Positions 34,143 through 42,429 of a stretch of 64,000 bases of DNA are shown one piece after another. The position numbers and the translations under genes were made by a program. The stretch's first letter is position 1, and every line of letters begins with the position of its first letter. This stretch comes from Phaeodactylibacter sp. GTDB taxonomy: Bacteria; Bacteroidota; Bacteroidia; Chitinophagales; Saprospiraceae. Below the pieces are notes generated by a model. It did no database searches. It saw only the letters and a program-made list of their open reading frames with translations, and was not told the origin of the DNA. Location: positions 186,001 through 250,000 of the forward strand of contig NZ_JALEGS010000049.1 in the NCBI RefSeq assembly GCF_022763345.1, given 5' to 3'.

Positions 34143-35375
34143 ATGTCTGAGACCATCATTATCGGAGCCGGACTGGCGGGCCTTACCGCCGCCAACTATC
34201 TTCACCAAAAAGGCAAGCCTTTTCTATTGCTCGAAGCCTCCGATCGGGTGGGTGGACGGGTGAAAACCACCGAAAAGCAAGGCTTTTTGCTGGATCACGG
34301 CTTTCAGGTATTGGCCACCGCCTATCCGGAAGCCCGCGCCCTGCTCGATTACAAAAAGCTGGATTTGAAACCGTTTCTGCCGGGCGCTATGCTCCTCCAA
34401 CCGGACGGCAGCCGCGACCGCATTGGCGATCCGCTGCGGGACTGGAGCAGCCTGCTGCCTACCCTGTTTGCCAAAGCAGGCGGGCTGGGGAGCAAGTTGG
34501 GCATTCTCCAACTCCGCAACCGCCTGAAGGAGATGCCTCTGGAGGCTATCTTCCGGCAACCGGAAATGACCACCGCTCAGGCATTGGAAGAGGAATACGG
34601 TTTTGACAGTCGTATGGTAAGCCGGTTTTTCAAGCCCTTTTACAGCGGGATTTTTCTGGAAAAAGAGCTTGCTACAAGCCGCCGGATGTTTGACTTTGTA
34701 TTCAAAATGTTTGCCGAAGGGGCAGTCGCAGTGCCGGACAAGGGCATGCAGCAGATTCCACTTCAGCTTGCCGCCAATTTGCCGGAAGACAGCATCCGTC
34801 TGAATTGTAAAGTAGAAAAAGTGGAAGGCCATCAGGTCTCCCTGGAAAACGGAGAAGTGCTGAGCGCTAAAAACATCGTGCTGGCCACTGAAGCCACCGG
34901 CCTGGTTCGGGAGTACCTGCCGCTGGTGAATACCGCATACCAAACAACCACCCACCTGCATTTTATCACAAGCCATACGCCGGTTCAACAGCCGTTGATT
35001 GCATTGAATACGAGGAGCGGCGACCTGGTCAATAGCATTACGCCGATCAGTCAGGTAGCGCCGGGATACGCGCCCTCCGGCAAAACCTTGTTGTCCGTGT
35101 CAATTGTAGGCAAGACGGATTTGGATGATGTAAGCCTGGCGGGCAAAGTACGGGGCGAGTTGCAGCATTGGTTCGGGCCGTCGGTCAACGAATGGGATTT
35201 GCTGGATATCCGAGAAGTCACCTACGCCCTCCCTGCGCAGCGGCATGTGCAGCACGAGGCTGATTTGTCGGTTGGTGAAGGGCTTTACGCTATTGGGGAC
35301 CACCTCCTGAATGGCTCCATCAATGCGGCTATGCGAACCGGGCGGTTGGTGGCGGAGGAAATTTCAGCGAACTGA
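34143..35375 (+). CDS. FAD-dependent amine oxidase/phytoene desaturase-like protein
   Basis: A 410-residue flavoprotein. The dinucleotide-binding motif GAGLAGLTAANYLHQKG is at the start, followed by LLEASDRVGGRVKTTEKQGFLLDHGFQVL, typical of amine oxidase and phytoene desaturase relatives; KNIVLATEATGLVRE and the C-terminal GLYAIGDHLLNGSINAAMRTGRLVAEEI are the second FAD contact. Reaction unknown; protoporphyrinogen oxidase-like and carotenoid-related roles are both possible. Confidence 0.88.
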   Translation: MSETIIIGAGLAGLTAANYLHQKGKPFLLLEASDRVGGRVKTTEKQGFLLDHGFQVLATAYPEARALLDYKKLDLKPFLPGAMLLQPDGSRDRIGDPLRDWSSLLPTLFAKAGGLGSKLGILQLRNRLKEMPLEAIFRQPEMTTAQALEEEYGFDSRMVSRFFKPFYSGIFLEKELATSRRMFDFVFKMFAEGAVAVPDKGMQQIPLQLAANLPEDSIRLNCKVEKVEGHQVSLENGEVLSAKNIVLATEATGLVREYLPLVNTAYQTTTHLHFITSHTPVQQPLIALNTRSGDLVNSITPISQVAPGYAPSGKTLLSVSIVGKTDLDDVSLAGKVRGELQHWFGPSVNEWDLLDIREVTYALPAQRHVQHEADLSVGEGLYAIGDHLLNGSINAAMRTGRLVAEEISAN

Positions 35376-35419
35376 GGGTGATACTTGTCAATTCGGCTGC
35401 ACTATCAGCGCAAAATAAA

Positions 35420-35466
35420 ACAGCTCTGGCAGTCCTTTACCTGCCAGAGCTGTCTGGCTTTTTATG
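35420..35466. terminator. Bidirectional terminator between convergent genes
   Basis: A perfect 13-bp stem (35420-35432 with 35441-35453) around an eight-base loop. T runs follow on the plus strand (35459-35463) and on the minus strand (TTTTATTTTG), so it can serve both the FAD oxidoreductase and the fasciclin gene. Confidence 0.9.
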
Positions 35467-35480
35467 CTAAATAAAGCCTG

Positions 35481-36482
35481 CTAGGGCATGACAACCGCAT
35501 CAATTGCGTGGATGATACCATTAGATGCATTAACGTCAGTAGCAATTACCGTAGCGGTATTGCCCTGTGCATCAGTAAGGACCACTTTCCCATCCTGAAT
35601 GGAAGCAGTGAGTTCTGCACCATTGACAGTGGTAATGGTGTAAGTGCCTTCCTCCGCATTTTGAATAGCGTTGGTAAGGGTAGCTGCATCCACCTTGCCG
35701 GCTACAACGTGGTAAGTCAGTATTCCCGAGAGCTGATCCTTATTCTCAGCTTCCAACAGGGACTCCACGGTGCCTTCGGGCAGCGCAGCGAAAGCATCAT
35801 CGACCGGTGCAAAAACCGTAAAAGGGCCCTCGCCTTGTAAAGTTTCAACCAAGCCCGCGGCTTTTACGGCAGCAACCAACGTAGCGAATTGCTCATTATC
35901 CATAGCTACGCCAACGATATCGGCAGGCCCCAGAAGGGCAGCAGGGTCTACGTCACCCGGTAGCAGTACCGCATCAATGGTGTGAATGACGCCATTCGAA
36001 GCCATAAGGTCAGTTCCGGTTACATTTGCTGTGTTTCCCTGTACATCGGCAAGCTTGACGGCATCCCCTTCAAGAGTGGCCATAAGGGCAGCGCCATTGA
36101 GTGTTTCTACGGTATAGCCTTCTGAAGCCATGCTTAGTGCTTCCTTGATCTCGGTTGCTGTTAGCTTAGAGGCGGCGACATGATAGCGGAGAATGGCAGT
36201 TAAAGCGTCCTTGTTTTCGGGCTTCAGCAGGGCTTCAAGAACCCCTTCAGGAAGGGCCTCAAAGGCTGCATTGGTTGGCGCAAAGACCGTGAATGGGCCC
36301 TCGCCTTCTAATGCAGAAGCCAACTCAGCAGCCCCCAGGGCTTCGACTAAAGTGCTTACATTTTCGTTACCGGAAGCGACTTCCACGATGTTTTCAGTTG
36401 GAGCGGGCTCGCCGCAGGCAAAGGTGAATACTGCCAGAACGCTCGCCAAAAACAAGGCATTAAGGCTGAAATGGGTTTTCAT
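35481..36482 (-). CDS. Lipoprotein with two fasciclin (FAS1) domains
   Basis: A 333-residue protein: signal sequence ending VFTFACGE (lipobox-like Cys), then two FAS1 repeats at about 32-170 and 190-333. Each has the H1 block (GPFTVFAPTNAAFEALPEG; GPFTVFAPVDDAFAALPEG), a YHV motif (LRYHVAASK; LTYHVVAGK) and the H2 block (NGVIHTIDAVLLP; NGIIHAIDAVVMP). FAS1 domains usually mediate adhesion. The two repeats are close to each other in sequence, indicating internal duplication. It is probably anchored on the cell envelope. Confidence 0.94.
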   Translation of the reverse strand: MKTHFSLNALFLASVLAVFTFACGEPAPTENIVEVASGNENVSTLVEALGAAELASALEGEGPFTVFAPTNAAFEALPEGVLEALLKPENKDALTAILRYHVAASKLTATEIKEALSMASEGYTVETLNGAALMATLEGDAVKLADVQGNTANVTGTDLMASNGVIHTIDAVLLPGDVDPAALLGPADIVGVAMDNEQFATLVAAVKAAGLVETLQGEGPFTVFAPVDDAFAALPEGTVESLLEAENKDQLSGILTYHVVAGKVDAATLTNAIQNAEEGTYTITTVNGAELTASIQDGKVVLTDAQGNTATVIATDVNASNGIIHAIDAVVMP

Positions 36483-36613
36483 AATGTACTTGGATTGTGT
36501 GATTGGAATAGTTTACTAAAGACAAAGCTGATTTGCTTTGCCTGCGGAACAGCAAGAAGCAGGTTTTGTTGCAGAATTAGGTCAGGAAGGAGCTGAAAAT
36601 CAGCAGGAAAGCA

Positions 36614-37234
36614 TTAGGGCTTATACTGTGGTATATCGATATGATGCTCGCAAAAGTCAAAATCGACCTCCACATTGGAGGCAATGACGAGGGTGCGGCC
36701 GGCGGTGTACTGCTCAATGAGCTGCCGGTACCACTGTACCCCTTCGGTGTCGAGGTTGGTGGTGGGCTCGTCAAGTAGCAGGTAAGGGGTGTCGGAAAGA
36801 ATCGCCAGGGCAAGTTTCAGCCGCTGCTTCATGCCCGATGAGAAGTTGCGAATGGGCTTGCGGCGGGCTTTCTTGAAACCGAGAATACGATAGATGTCAT
36901 CGGATTGCAGTTGCTCCTGAAAGGGTTTGAAGCGTTGGTGAAAGTCGAGCGCTTCGATCAGCGTGAGCTCTTCGATCAGTTCGATATAGGGAGCGGCATA
37001 GGCCAGGTGTTGGTAGACCTCGCTGACAGGAACCGGCTTATCGTTGAGCGTGAATTGGATTTTTCCTTTGGAAGGTGTCAGATGGCCGGAAAGCATCTTC
37101 ATCAGGGTGGACTTACCCGAGCCGTTCGGGCCCGTGATGGCATAGCGCTGTGCCGGGTGGATGGTCAGCGCCACGCCTCTCATGATCCATTCCATTTTGT
37201 AGCGCTTACCTACGCCCGCTAATTCAATCTTCAT
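36614..37234 (-). CDS. Lone ABC transporter ATP-binding protein
   Basis: A 206-residue ATPase with Walker A GPNGSGKST, Q-loop region, signature FSSGMKQRLKL, Walker B YLLLDEPTTNLD; no membrane segments and no permease gene beside it. Its start lies 11 bases inside the end of lpxA, so it is translated with the lipid A cluster. CcmA-type and lipid-export ATPases look similar. The partner permease is elsewhere or the protein has a non-transport role. Confidence 0.9.
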   Translation of the reverse strand: MKIELAGVGKRYKMEWIMRGVALTIHPAQRYAITGPNGSGKSTLMKMLSGHLTPSKGKIQFTLNDKPVPVSEVYQHLAYAAPYIELIEELTLIEALDFHQRFKPFQEQLQSDDIYRILGFKKARRKPIRNFSSGMKQRLKLALAILSDTPYLLLDEPTTNLDTEGVQWYRQLIEQYTAGRTLVIASNVEVDFDFCEHHIDIPQYKP

Positions 37235-38042
37235 CCGGGTTTTTTCCGTTCAGTTGCTGAAAGCCCCGCATAATACCCGGGTCGGCGCTCTTGATGAAGT
37301 CCAGGATGGCATCGCGCTCGTCGGTGGGCTCCAGGGAGTCTTCGATAATCTCCAGCGCATGAGAGGTACTGTATCCCTTAACAAAGAGGATGCGGTAAAT
37401 CTCCTGAATCTCGTTGATTTTCTCTGTCTTAAACTGCCGCCGCCTTAGGCCGATGCTGTTCACACCTGCGTAGGAAAGAGGCTCCCGGGCCGCTTTTACG
37501 AAAGGCGGCACATGCTTGCGCACCAATGATCCGCCCGCAATAAAGCTATGCTTGCCGATATGGATAAATTGTTGCACGGCAACCAGCCCTTCCAAAATGG
37601 CGTAATCTCCCACTTGTACATGGCCGGCCAGGTTGACATTATTGGCCAGAATGACGTTGTCGCCCAGTATGCAATCGTGCGCCACATGAGCATAGGCCAT
37701 CAGCAGGCAGTTTTTGCCCACTTTGGTGGTATTAGCGTAAGAAGTGCCCCGGTTGACGGTCACATACTCCCTTACGGTGGTATTGTCGCCAATTTCAGCA
37801 GTGGTTTTTTCGCCTTTGAATTTTAGGTCCTGCGGGATGCCGGCAATGACAGCCCCCGGGAAAATCCTGCAGTTTTTGCCAATCCGTGCGCCTTCAAAGA
37901 TGGTAACTGAAGGGCCAATCCAAGTGCCATCGCCAATTTCAACGTCTTTGTCAATATAAGCGAAGGGGCCGATGGTGACCTCTTTCCCAATCTTGGCTTC
38001 CGGATGAATGTAGGGTACGGCGTTGCTATTGTTCGTATTCAT
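37224..38042 (-). CDS. lpxA: UDP-N-acetylglucosamine acyltransferase
   Basis: First enzyme of lipid A synthesis, transferring an acyl chain from ACP to UDP-GlcNAc. The 272-residue protein has left-handed beta-helix hexapeptide repeats (IGKEVTIGPFAYIDKDVEIGDGTWIG...), a YVTVNRGT loop, the catalytic His block LLMAYAHVAHDCILGDNVILANNVNLAGHVQVGD and the C-terminal helical domain with GVNSIGLRRRQF. One base separates its start from the lpxC/fabZ stop. Confidence 0.97.
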   Translation of the reverse strand: MNTNNSNAVPYIHPEAKIGKEVTIGPFAYIDKDVEIGDGTWIGPSVTIFEGARIGKNCRIFPGAVIAGIPQDLKFKGEKTTAEIGDNTTVREYVTVNRGTSYANTTKVGKNCLLMAYAHVAHDCILGDNVILANNVNLAGHVQVGDYAILEGLVAVQQFIHIGKHSFIAGGSLVRKHVPPFVKAAREPLSYAGVNSIGLRRRQFKTEKINEIQEIYRILFVKGYSTSHALEIIEDSLEPTDERDAILDFIKSADPGIMRGFQQLNGKNPDED

Positions 38043-38043
38043 C

Positions 38044-39438
38044 TTATGAGCGCTTAACGATTTGAGCAGTCAGTTCGGCCTCAGACACAATTTTATTGCC
38101 GACATACGCAGTGGCTTGCATCTGGCAGATTCCCCGGCGGATAGGAGCCATAAGTTCCATCTTGAACAGGACCGTATCGCCCGGGACGACTTTATTTTTA
38201 AATTTAGCGTTCTCGATCTTAAGGAAGTAGGTGTCCCAGTTGCCGGGCTCATCTACGGTTGACAAAGCCAGGATGCCGCCGGTTTGGGCCATAGCTTCGA
38301 TTTGCAGTACGCCGGGCATTACTGGGTTGTTGGGGAAGTGCCCCTGGAAGAACCCTTCGTTGAAGGTGATGTTCTTGACACCGACCACGTGGGTGTCTGA
38401 CAACTCGATGATCTTGTCAACGAGCAGGAATGGAAAGCGGTGGGGGAGCCATGCGGCGATCTTCACGGAGTCAAACAGCGGTTCTGCATCGGGATCGTAA
38501 TTAGGCTTGCCTTTGAGCTTTCGCTTTTCGACCAATACCTTTTTAAGCACTTTCGTAAATTCGATATTGGGCGTATGCCCCGGCTTGGTCGCCAGAATTT
38601 TCCCCTTGATCGGCATGCCGAGCAGGGAAATATCGCCTACCACGTCGAGCAACTTATGCCGGGCAGGCTCATTTTTGAACTGCAGCTTAAGCGTATTCAG
38701 GATACCGTCGTCGTAGTCGACCGTGACGCTGGGTTTGCCCAGCTTTTCTGCCAGCCGGTCCAGTTCGTCCTGCTCCACTTTCCGGTCTACGATAACAATG
38801 GCGTTATCGAGGTCACCGCCCTTGATGAGGTTCTGTTCAAAGAGGAACTCCAGCTCGTGTAAAAAGACGAAGGTCCGGCAGGGCGCGATTTCCCTGGCGT
38901 AGTCTGTAGTACCGTTTAGGTGGGCATATTGCTGACCGAGTACATTGGAGTTGAAGTCAATCATAGCAACGACTTCAAAGTCATCGTGGGGCAAAGCCAC
39001 CAGTTCGGAACCTGTTGCTTCATCTTTATAAAAGATGGGCTCTTCGACTACGAAGTATTCCCGGGCTTTATCCTGGGCTTCTATGCCTGTTTCCTGCAGT
39101 GCTTTGACAAAAGGGCCCGCACTGCCGTCCAGAATAGGGACCTCAGGGCCATCCAGCTGAATGAGCACATTGTCAATGCCAAGCCCGGAAAGGGCAGACA
39201 GGACGTGTTCTACGGTATGTACTTCTGCCTGGCCAACCTTAATGGTGGTCCCGCGCTGAGTAGAAACGACCCGGTTGATGTCTGCGCTCAGCACCGGTTC
39301 GTTTTCTAAATCTATGCGCTGGAACTTGTAGCCATGGTCAACCGGAGCCGGGTGGAAAGTCAGCTTCACAGTTTTGCCGGTATGAAGGCCTACGCCTTCC
39401 ACACTGACCGGGTTTTTTATCGTATGTTGTTGCTCCAT
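38044..39438 (-). CDS. lpxC/fabZ: Bifunctional LpxC deacetylase / FabZ dehydratase
   Basis: A 464-residue fusion. The N-terminal part is UDP-3-O-acyl-GlcNAc deacetylase: GVGLHTGKTVKL, TVEHVLSALSGLGIDNV (zinc His), APCRTFVFLHELEFL, NEPARHKLLDVVGDISLLG (zinc His/Asp and catalytic residues). The C-terminal 150 residues are 3-hydroxyacyl-ACP dehydratase: FPFLLVDKI, FNEGFFQGHFPNNPVMPGVLQIEAMAQTGG (catalytic His and Glu). This fusion is known from Bacteroidota and links the committed lipid A step to fatty acid synthesis. It lies between lpxD and lpxA. Confidence 0.97.
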   Translation of the reverse strand: MEQQHTIKNPVSVEGVGLHTGKTVKLTFHPAPVDHGYKFQRIDLENEPVLSADINRVVSTQRGTTIKVGQAEVHTVEHVLSALSGLGIDNVLIQLDGPEVPILDGSAGPFVKALQETGIEAQDKAREYFVVEEPIFYKDEATGSELVALPHDDFEVVAMIDFNSNVLGQQYAHLNGTTDYAREIAPCRTFVFLHELEFLFEQNLIKGGDLDNAIVIVDRKVEQDELDRLAEKLGKPSVTVDYDDGILNTLKLQFKNEPARHKLLDVVGDISLLGMPIKGKILATKPGHTPNIEFTKVLKKVLVEKRKLKGKPNYDPDAEPLFDSVKIAAWLPHRFPFLLVDKIIELSDTHVVGVKNITFNEGFFQGHFPNNPVMPGVLQIEAMAQTGGILALSTVDEPGNWDTYFLKIENAKFKNKVVPGDTVLFKMELMAPIRRGICQMQATAYVGNKIVSEAELTAQIVKRS

Positions 39439-39466
39439 AAGAGGTATAGTCAGCTGAATTTTTCTG

Positions 39467-39474
39467 CAAAGATA
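39467..39474 (-). promoter_or_regulatory. Possible -7 element for lpxC/fabZ
   Basis: The minus strand reads TATCTTTG (TAnnTTTG), which would start transcription about 22 bases before the ATG. An upstream TTTA is about 23 bases away. Confidence 0.5.
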
Positions 39475-39507
39475 GGATTTTCGAGGATAGTACTGTTAAA
39501 GACGGCT

Positions 39508-40557
39508 TTATTGGTCTGCCTCAGGCGTCTTCAACGTTTGTAGCTCCCGTTCCAATCGGCTAATGGTTTTGTAGAGTTCCGGCAGCTTCTTGAAAACAGA
39601 ATGGGAGCGGATGAAATCACGATAGGGGATGATCGGGGAGCCAAACCAGGCCTGATTCGGTTCTTTAATGTGTCCGGCGATACCGCTCTGTGCCTGTATC
39701 TGCGAGCCGTCCGCAATTTCTACATGACCGGCGAACCCAACCTGCCCGCCAATACGGCAGTACTTACCAATTTTGGTACTGCCGGCGACACCGCTTTGTG
39801 CTGCAATAACGGTATGGGCACCGATTTCCACATTGTGTCCAACCTGTATCAAATTATCGAGCTTGACGCCCTCCCGGATGATGGTGCTGCCCATTGTGGC
39901 CCGGTCGATGGTCGTATTAGCGCCAATTTCGACTTCATCTTCAATAACGACATTCCCAACATGGATGATTTTATCGTAGCTCCGGTCTTCTTTTGGAGCA
40001 AAGCCAAAGCCATCGCTTCCGATCACCGCGTTGGCATGGACAATGCAATTCCGGCCCACCTCACAGCGGTCCAGGATTCGGGCACCGGGATAGATCAGTG
40101 TATTCGGACCGATTTTGGCGCCTTTGCCGATATAGGCCTGCCCCATAATGATCGCACCCTCTCCAACCTGAGCTCCAGCCTCAACGATCGCGGCAGCGCC
40201 AATGCTCACCTGATTGCCGAGTATAGCTTCATCGCTGATTACAGCCATATCAGAAATACCGGGCGCCGGCTTTGCCTGTTGCCCAAACTGTTGCAGCAAG
40301 CGGGCAATAGAGGCGTACACGTCGTCCACCCGTATCAGGGTAGCGGATACGGGTGACTTAGGTTCAAAGTCCTTGCTCACCAAAAGGACGGAGGCGGTTG
40401 TCGTATAGGCATACGATTCGTACTTCGGATTACCGAGAAATGAGATGGTACCCTCTCCTCCTTCCTCAATTTTGCTGGGCTGACTGACGGTTATATCGGG
40501 ATTCCCCTCGAGGGTGCCTCCCAGAAAATGTGCGAGTTCTCTTGCTGTAATTTGCAT
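39508..40557 (-). CDS. lpxD: UDP-3-O-(3-hydroxyacyl)glucosamine N-acyltransferase
   Basis: Third step of lipid A synthesis. The 349-residue protein has the N-terminal uridine-binding domain (MQITARELAHFLGGTLEGN...SFLGNPKYESYAYTTTASVLLVSKDFEP), a long hexapeptide beta-helix with the catalytic His region ILDRCEVGRNCIVHANAVIGSDGFGF and NLIQVGHNVEIGAHTVIAAQSGVAGSTKIG, and a C-terminal helix. I chose the ATG at 40557 from the family N-terminus; the frame is open further upstream with a non-conserved tail. Confidence 0.96.
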   Translation of the reverse strand: MQITARELAHFLGGTLEGNPDITVSQPSKIEEGGEGTISFLGNPKYESYAYTTTASVLLVSKDFEPKSPVSATLIRVDDVYASIARLLQQFGQQAKPAPGISDMAVISDEAILGNQVSIGAAAIVEAGAQVGEGAIIMGQAYIGKGAKIGPNTLIYPGARILDRCEVGRNCIVHANAVIGSDGFGFAPKEDRSYDKIIHVGNVVIEDEVEIGANTTIDRATMGSTIIREGVKLDNLIQVGHNVEIGAHTVIAAQSGVAGSTKIGKYCRIGGQVGFAGHVEIADGSQIQAQSGIAGHIKEPNQAWFGSPIIPYRDFIRSHSVFKKLPELYKTISRLERELQTLKTPEADQ

Positions 40558-40561
40558 CCCG

Positions 40562-40569
40562 CAAAGGTA
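40562..40569 (-). promoter_or_regulatory. Classic -7 element four bases from the lpxD start
   Basis: The minus strand reads TACCTTTG, the most typical form of TAnnTTTG. It ends four bases before the chosen ATG, so a transcript from it would be leaderless or nearly so. A clear upstream TTG is not seen. Confidence 0.45.
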
Positions 40570-40597
40570 ATAAAAAGGCAGAAATGGCAGGCTAAAG

Positions 40598-40858
40598 CTA
40601 TGGCTCCTCTTTCTGAAAAAACTGCTCCACCTTATCCTCAAACCCTTGCAAGCGACCCTTCTTGTCCTTTTTTCGCAGCCAGTTCATCACCCGCTCCAGA
40701 AACGGGATTTTGTGGTGTAAAAGATAAGAGCCGACAAATACGCCTACGTAGCCCATCGGGATGATTGGGAACAGCATCGTCACTGCGCCTATGGCCAGGA
40801 TGATACTTCCATAGACCACGCGGGCGTACTTGAAGGTGAAAAGGCTTTTAAATTTCAT
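40598..40858 (-). CDS. Small two-helix membrane protein
   Basis: An 86-residue protein with two predicted membrane helices (about 13-30 and 33-48: YARVVYGSIILAIGAVTMLFPIIPMGYVGVFVGSYLLHH) and a charged cytoplasmic tail rich in Lys and Glu (FLERVMNWLRKKDKKGR). It lies just upstream of lpxD on the same strand. I do not recognise a named family with confidence; function unknown. Confidence 0.7.
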   Translation of the reverse strand: MKFKSLFTFKYARVVYGSIILAIGAVTMLFPIIPMGYVGVFVGSYLLHHKIPFLERVMNWLRKKDKKGRLQGFEDKVEQFFQKEEP

Positions 40859-40904
40859 AGCACCTTTTCAAAGCAAAGGGCGGTGGGGATGTTCATTGTC
40901 CGCT

Positions 40905-42380
40905 TCACTCCACCCGCTCAAACACATCCCGCCCAAACGAAAAGTCGACCACTTTGCCGTCTTTCATACCAAAACAGATGACCATGCCGGAGCCCGGCGC
41001 CATTTCCACCCGGGCACAGTTATCGTGCGGATAAGGCGTAGCCACGGTGCGGATTCGCCCCATGCGGGCGACGAGTTCCCCATCTTCCATTACAACAGTG
41101 ACTTCGCCAAGGTGGGGATTGCGGAATGTGCCTGTGTAAGCCGTTTTGGGCAAGGTAAGCTGCCAGGTGCGTTTGGCCATCTTGGATAGGTGCTTGCTTT
41201 CCCATTTGCGGTAGCGCCGGAGCTGTTTTTTGAGTTGCCGGGCCGCCTGACGCTCGTGCTTTTTGACCGCGCCTTCATTGCCCAGGTACAGGTCGTAGGC
41301 ATACTGCGTGATACGGATAGCCAATGCTCCACTGATGTTGTTATTGGCAAGCACGGCTACCCCCAGCCCTGCTTCAGGCATAAAGGACAAACTGGAAAAG
41401 AACCCCGGATAACCGCCAAAGTGGTAAGCCAGGGCTTGTTCGGCGTAGGCACCGGTACGCCAGCCCAGCGCATAGCCATTGGCGTTAAACGCTTCCGTGA
41501 ATTCGTGGGTGGCGCTGACCTGCTTTTCATAGGATTGCCGAACGATAGCAGTGGGGAAGGGGCCTTGCTCCGGAGCAAGATAGCACGCCAAGAACCGGGC
41601 GGCATCTTCACCCGTCGTCATCAGGCCGCCGGCAGCGTGCATGGTGGCATCGACTTTTCTCAGGTAAACGGGCAGCAATTTGTCCGGGTACAAGCCATCG
41701 TAGGGTACGGCCTCATTCGGTGTGCTGACTTTCGATGCATAGGCGGTCGTATACTGCATATCCAAAGGGCTAAATACCTTTTCCTGCAACAAATCGCGCC
41801 AGCTTTTCCCCAACTCGGCCTGTAGCAGCACATCCAGCAGATAGTAGCCAAAATTGGTGTACGCAAAAGCCTTGCCCGTTTCATTGGCTTGCGTTTCTTC
41901 TTCAATCAGGCGGAGGACCTGAGCATCCGTATACGCGCCAGAGTAGGCAAGAAGGGTAGAGAGGTAGGGGTTTTCTAGGCCGCTTTGGTGGGTGAGGAGG
42001 TCCATCACGGTGATGCCCGCAAAGAGGTCCTGCTGTTCAAAGCTGCTGAAAGGCTGGTAAGACAAAATTGGGCGGCTCAGATCTAGTTGTCCTTCAGCGG
42101 CGAGGATAGAGGCGAGTAAGCCGTTGTAAGCTTTGGTGCAGGAAGCAATATAGAATGAAGTCTTCGGCGTGACCATTTCCTGCTGTGCACGGTCGCCGTA
42201 GCCAAAGCCTTTAGCATACAGCGTGCCTTCCGGATTGGTAATGGCAACGCTCAACCCGGTCAGGTGGTCCGTGGCGGCCAGGGTTTGCTTGATGAATTGG
42301 GTGAGCCGCTCTGCTTTATTGGTTTGGGCCGTGAGCGAAACGGTGCAAAGGCAAAAAAGAATCAGTGGGGTGAATTTCAT
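40905..42380 (-). CDS. Serine hydrolase of the beta-lactamase/class C family, exported
   Basis: A 491-residue protein: signal peptide MKFTPLILFCLCTVSLTAQ, then a class C beta-lactamase/DD-peptidase fold with Ser80-Cys-Thr-Lys83 (FYIASCTKAYN), YTNFGYYLLD (Tyr-x-Asn) and HFGGYPGF (third motif His-x-Gly). The C-terminal 120 residues after about 370 begin with a helical Arg/Lys-rich segment and look beta-rich, similar to DUF3471-type tails. Probable peptidase or esterase in the periplasm; true substrate unknown. It is not evidence of antibiotic resistance. Confidence 0.9.
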   Translation of the reverse strand: MKFTPLILFCLCTVSLTAQTNKAERLTQFIKQTLAATDHLTGLSVAITNPEGTLYAKGFGYGDRAQQEMVTPKTSFYIASCTKAYNGLLASILAAEGQLDLSRPILSYQPFSSFEQQDLFAGITVMDLLTHQSGLENPYLSTLLAYSGAYTDAQVLRLIEEETQANETGKAFAYTNFGYYLLDVLLQAELGKSWRDLLQEKVFSPLDMQYTTAYASKVSTPNEAVPYDGLYPDKLLPVYLRKVDATMHAAGGLMTTGEDAARFLACYLAPEQGPFPTAIVRQSYEKQVSATHEFTEAFNANGYALGWRTGAYAEQALAYHFGGYPGFFSSLSFMPEAGLGVAVLANNNISGALAIRITQYAYDLYLGNEGAVKKHERQAARQLKKQLRRYRKWESKHLSKMAKRTWQLTLPKTAYTGTFRNPHLGEVTVVMEDGELVARMGRIRTVATPYPHDNCARVEMAPGSGMVICFGMKDGKVVDFSFGRDVFERVE

Positions 42381-42429
42381 GTTGATGGTTTGATTTTTTT
42401 CTTATGATGTGTGAGGAAGTAACGACCCC

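Noticed and set aside
40905..42380. Antibiotic-resistance beta-lactamase
   Set aside because: The fold is shared by many peptidases and esterases; nothing here shows beta-lactam hydrolysis.
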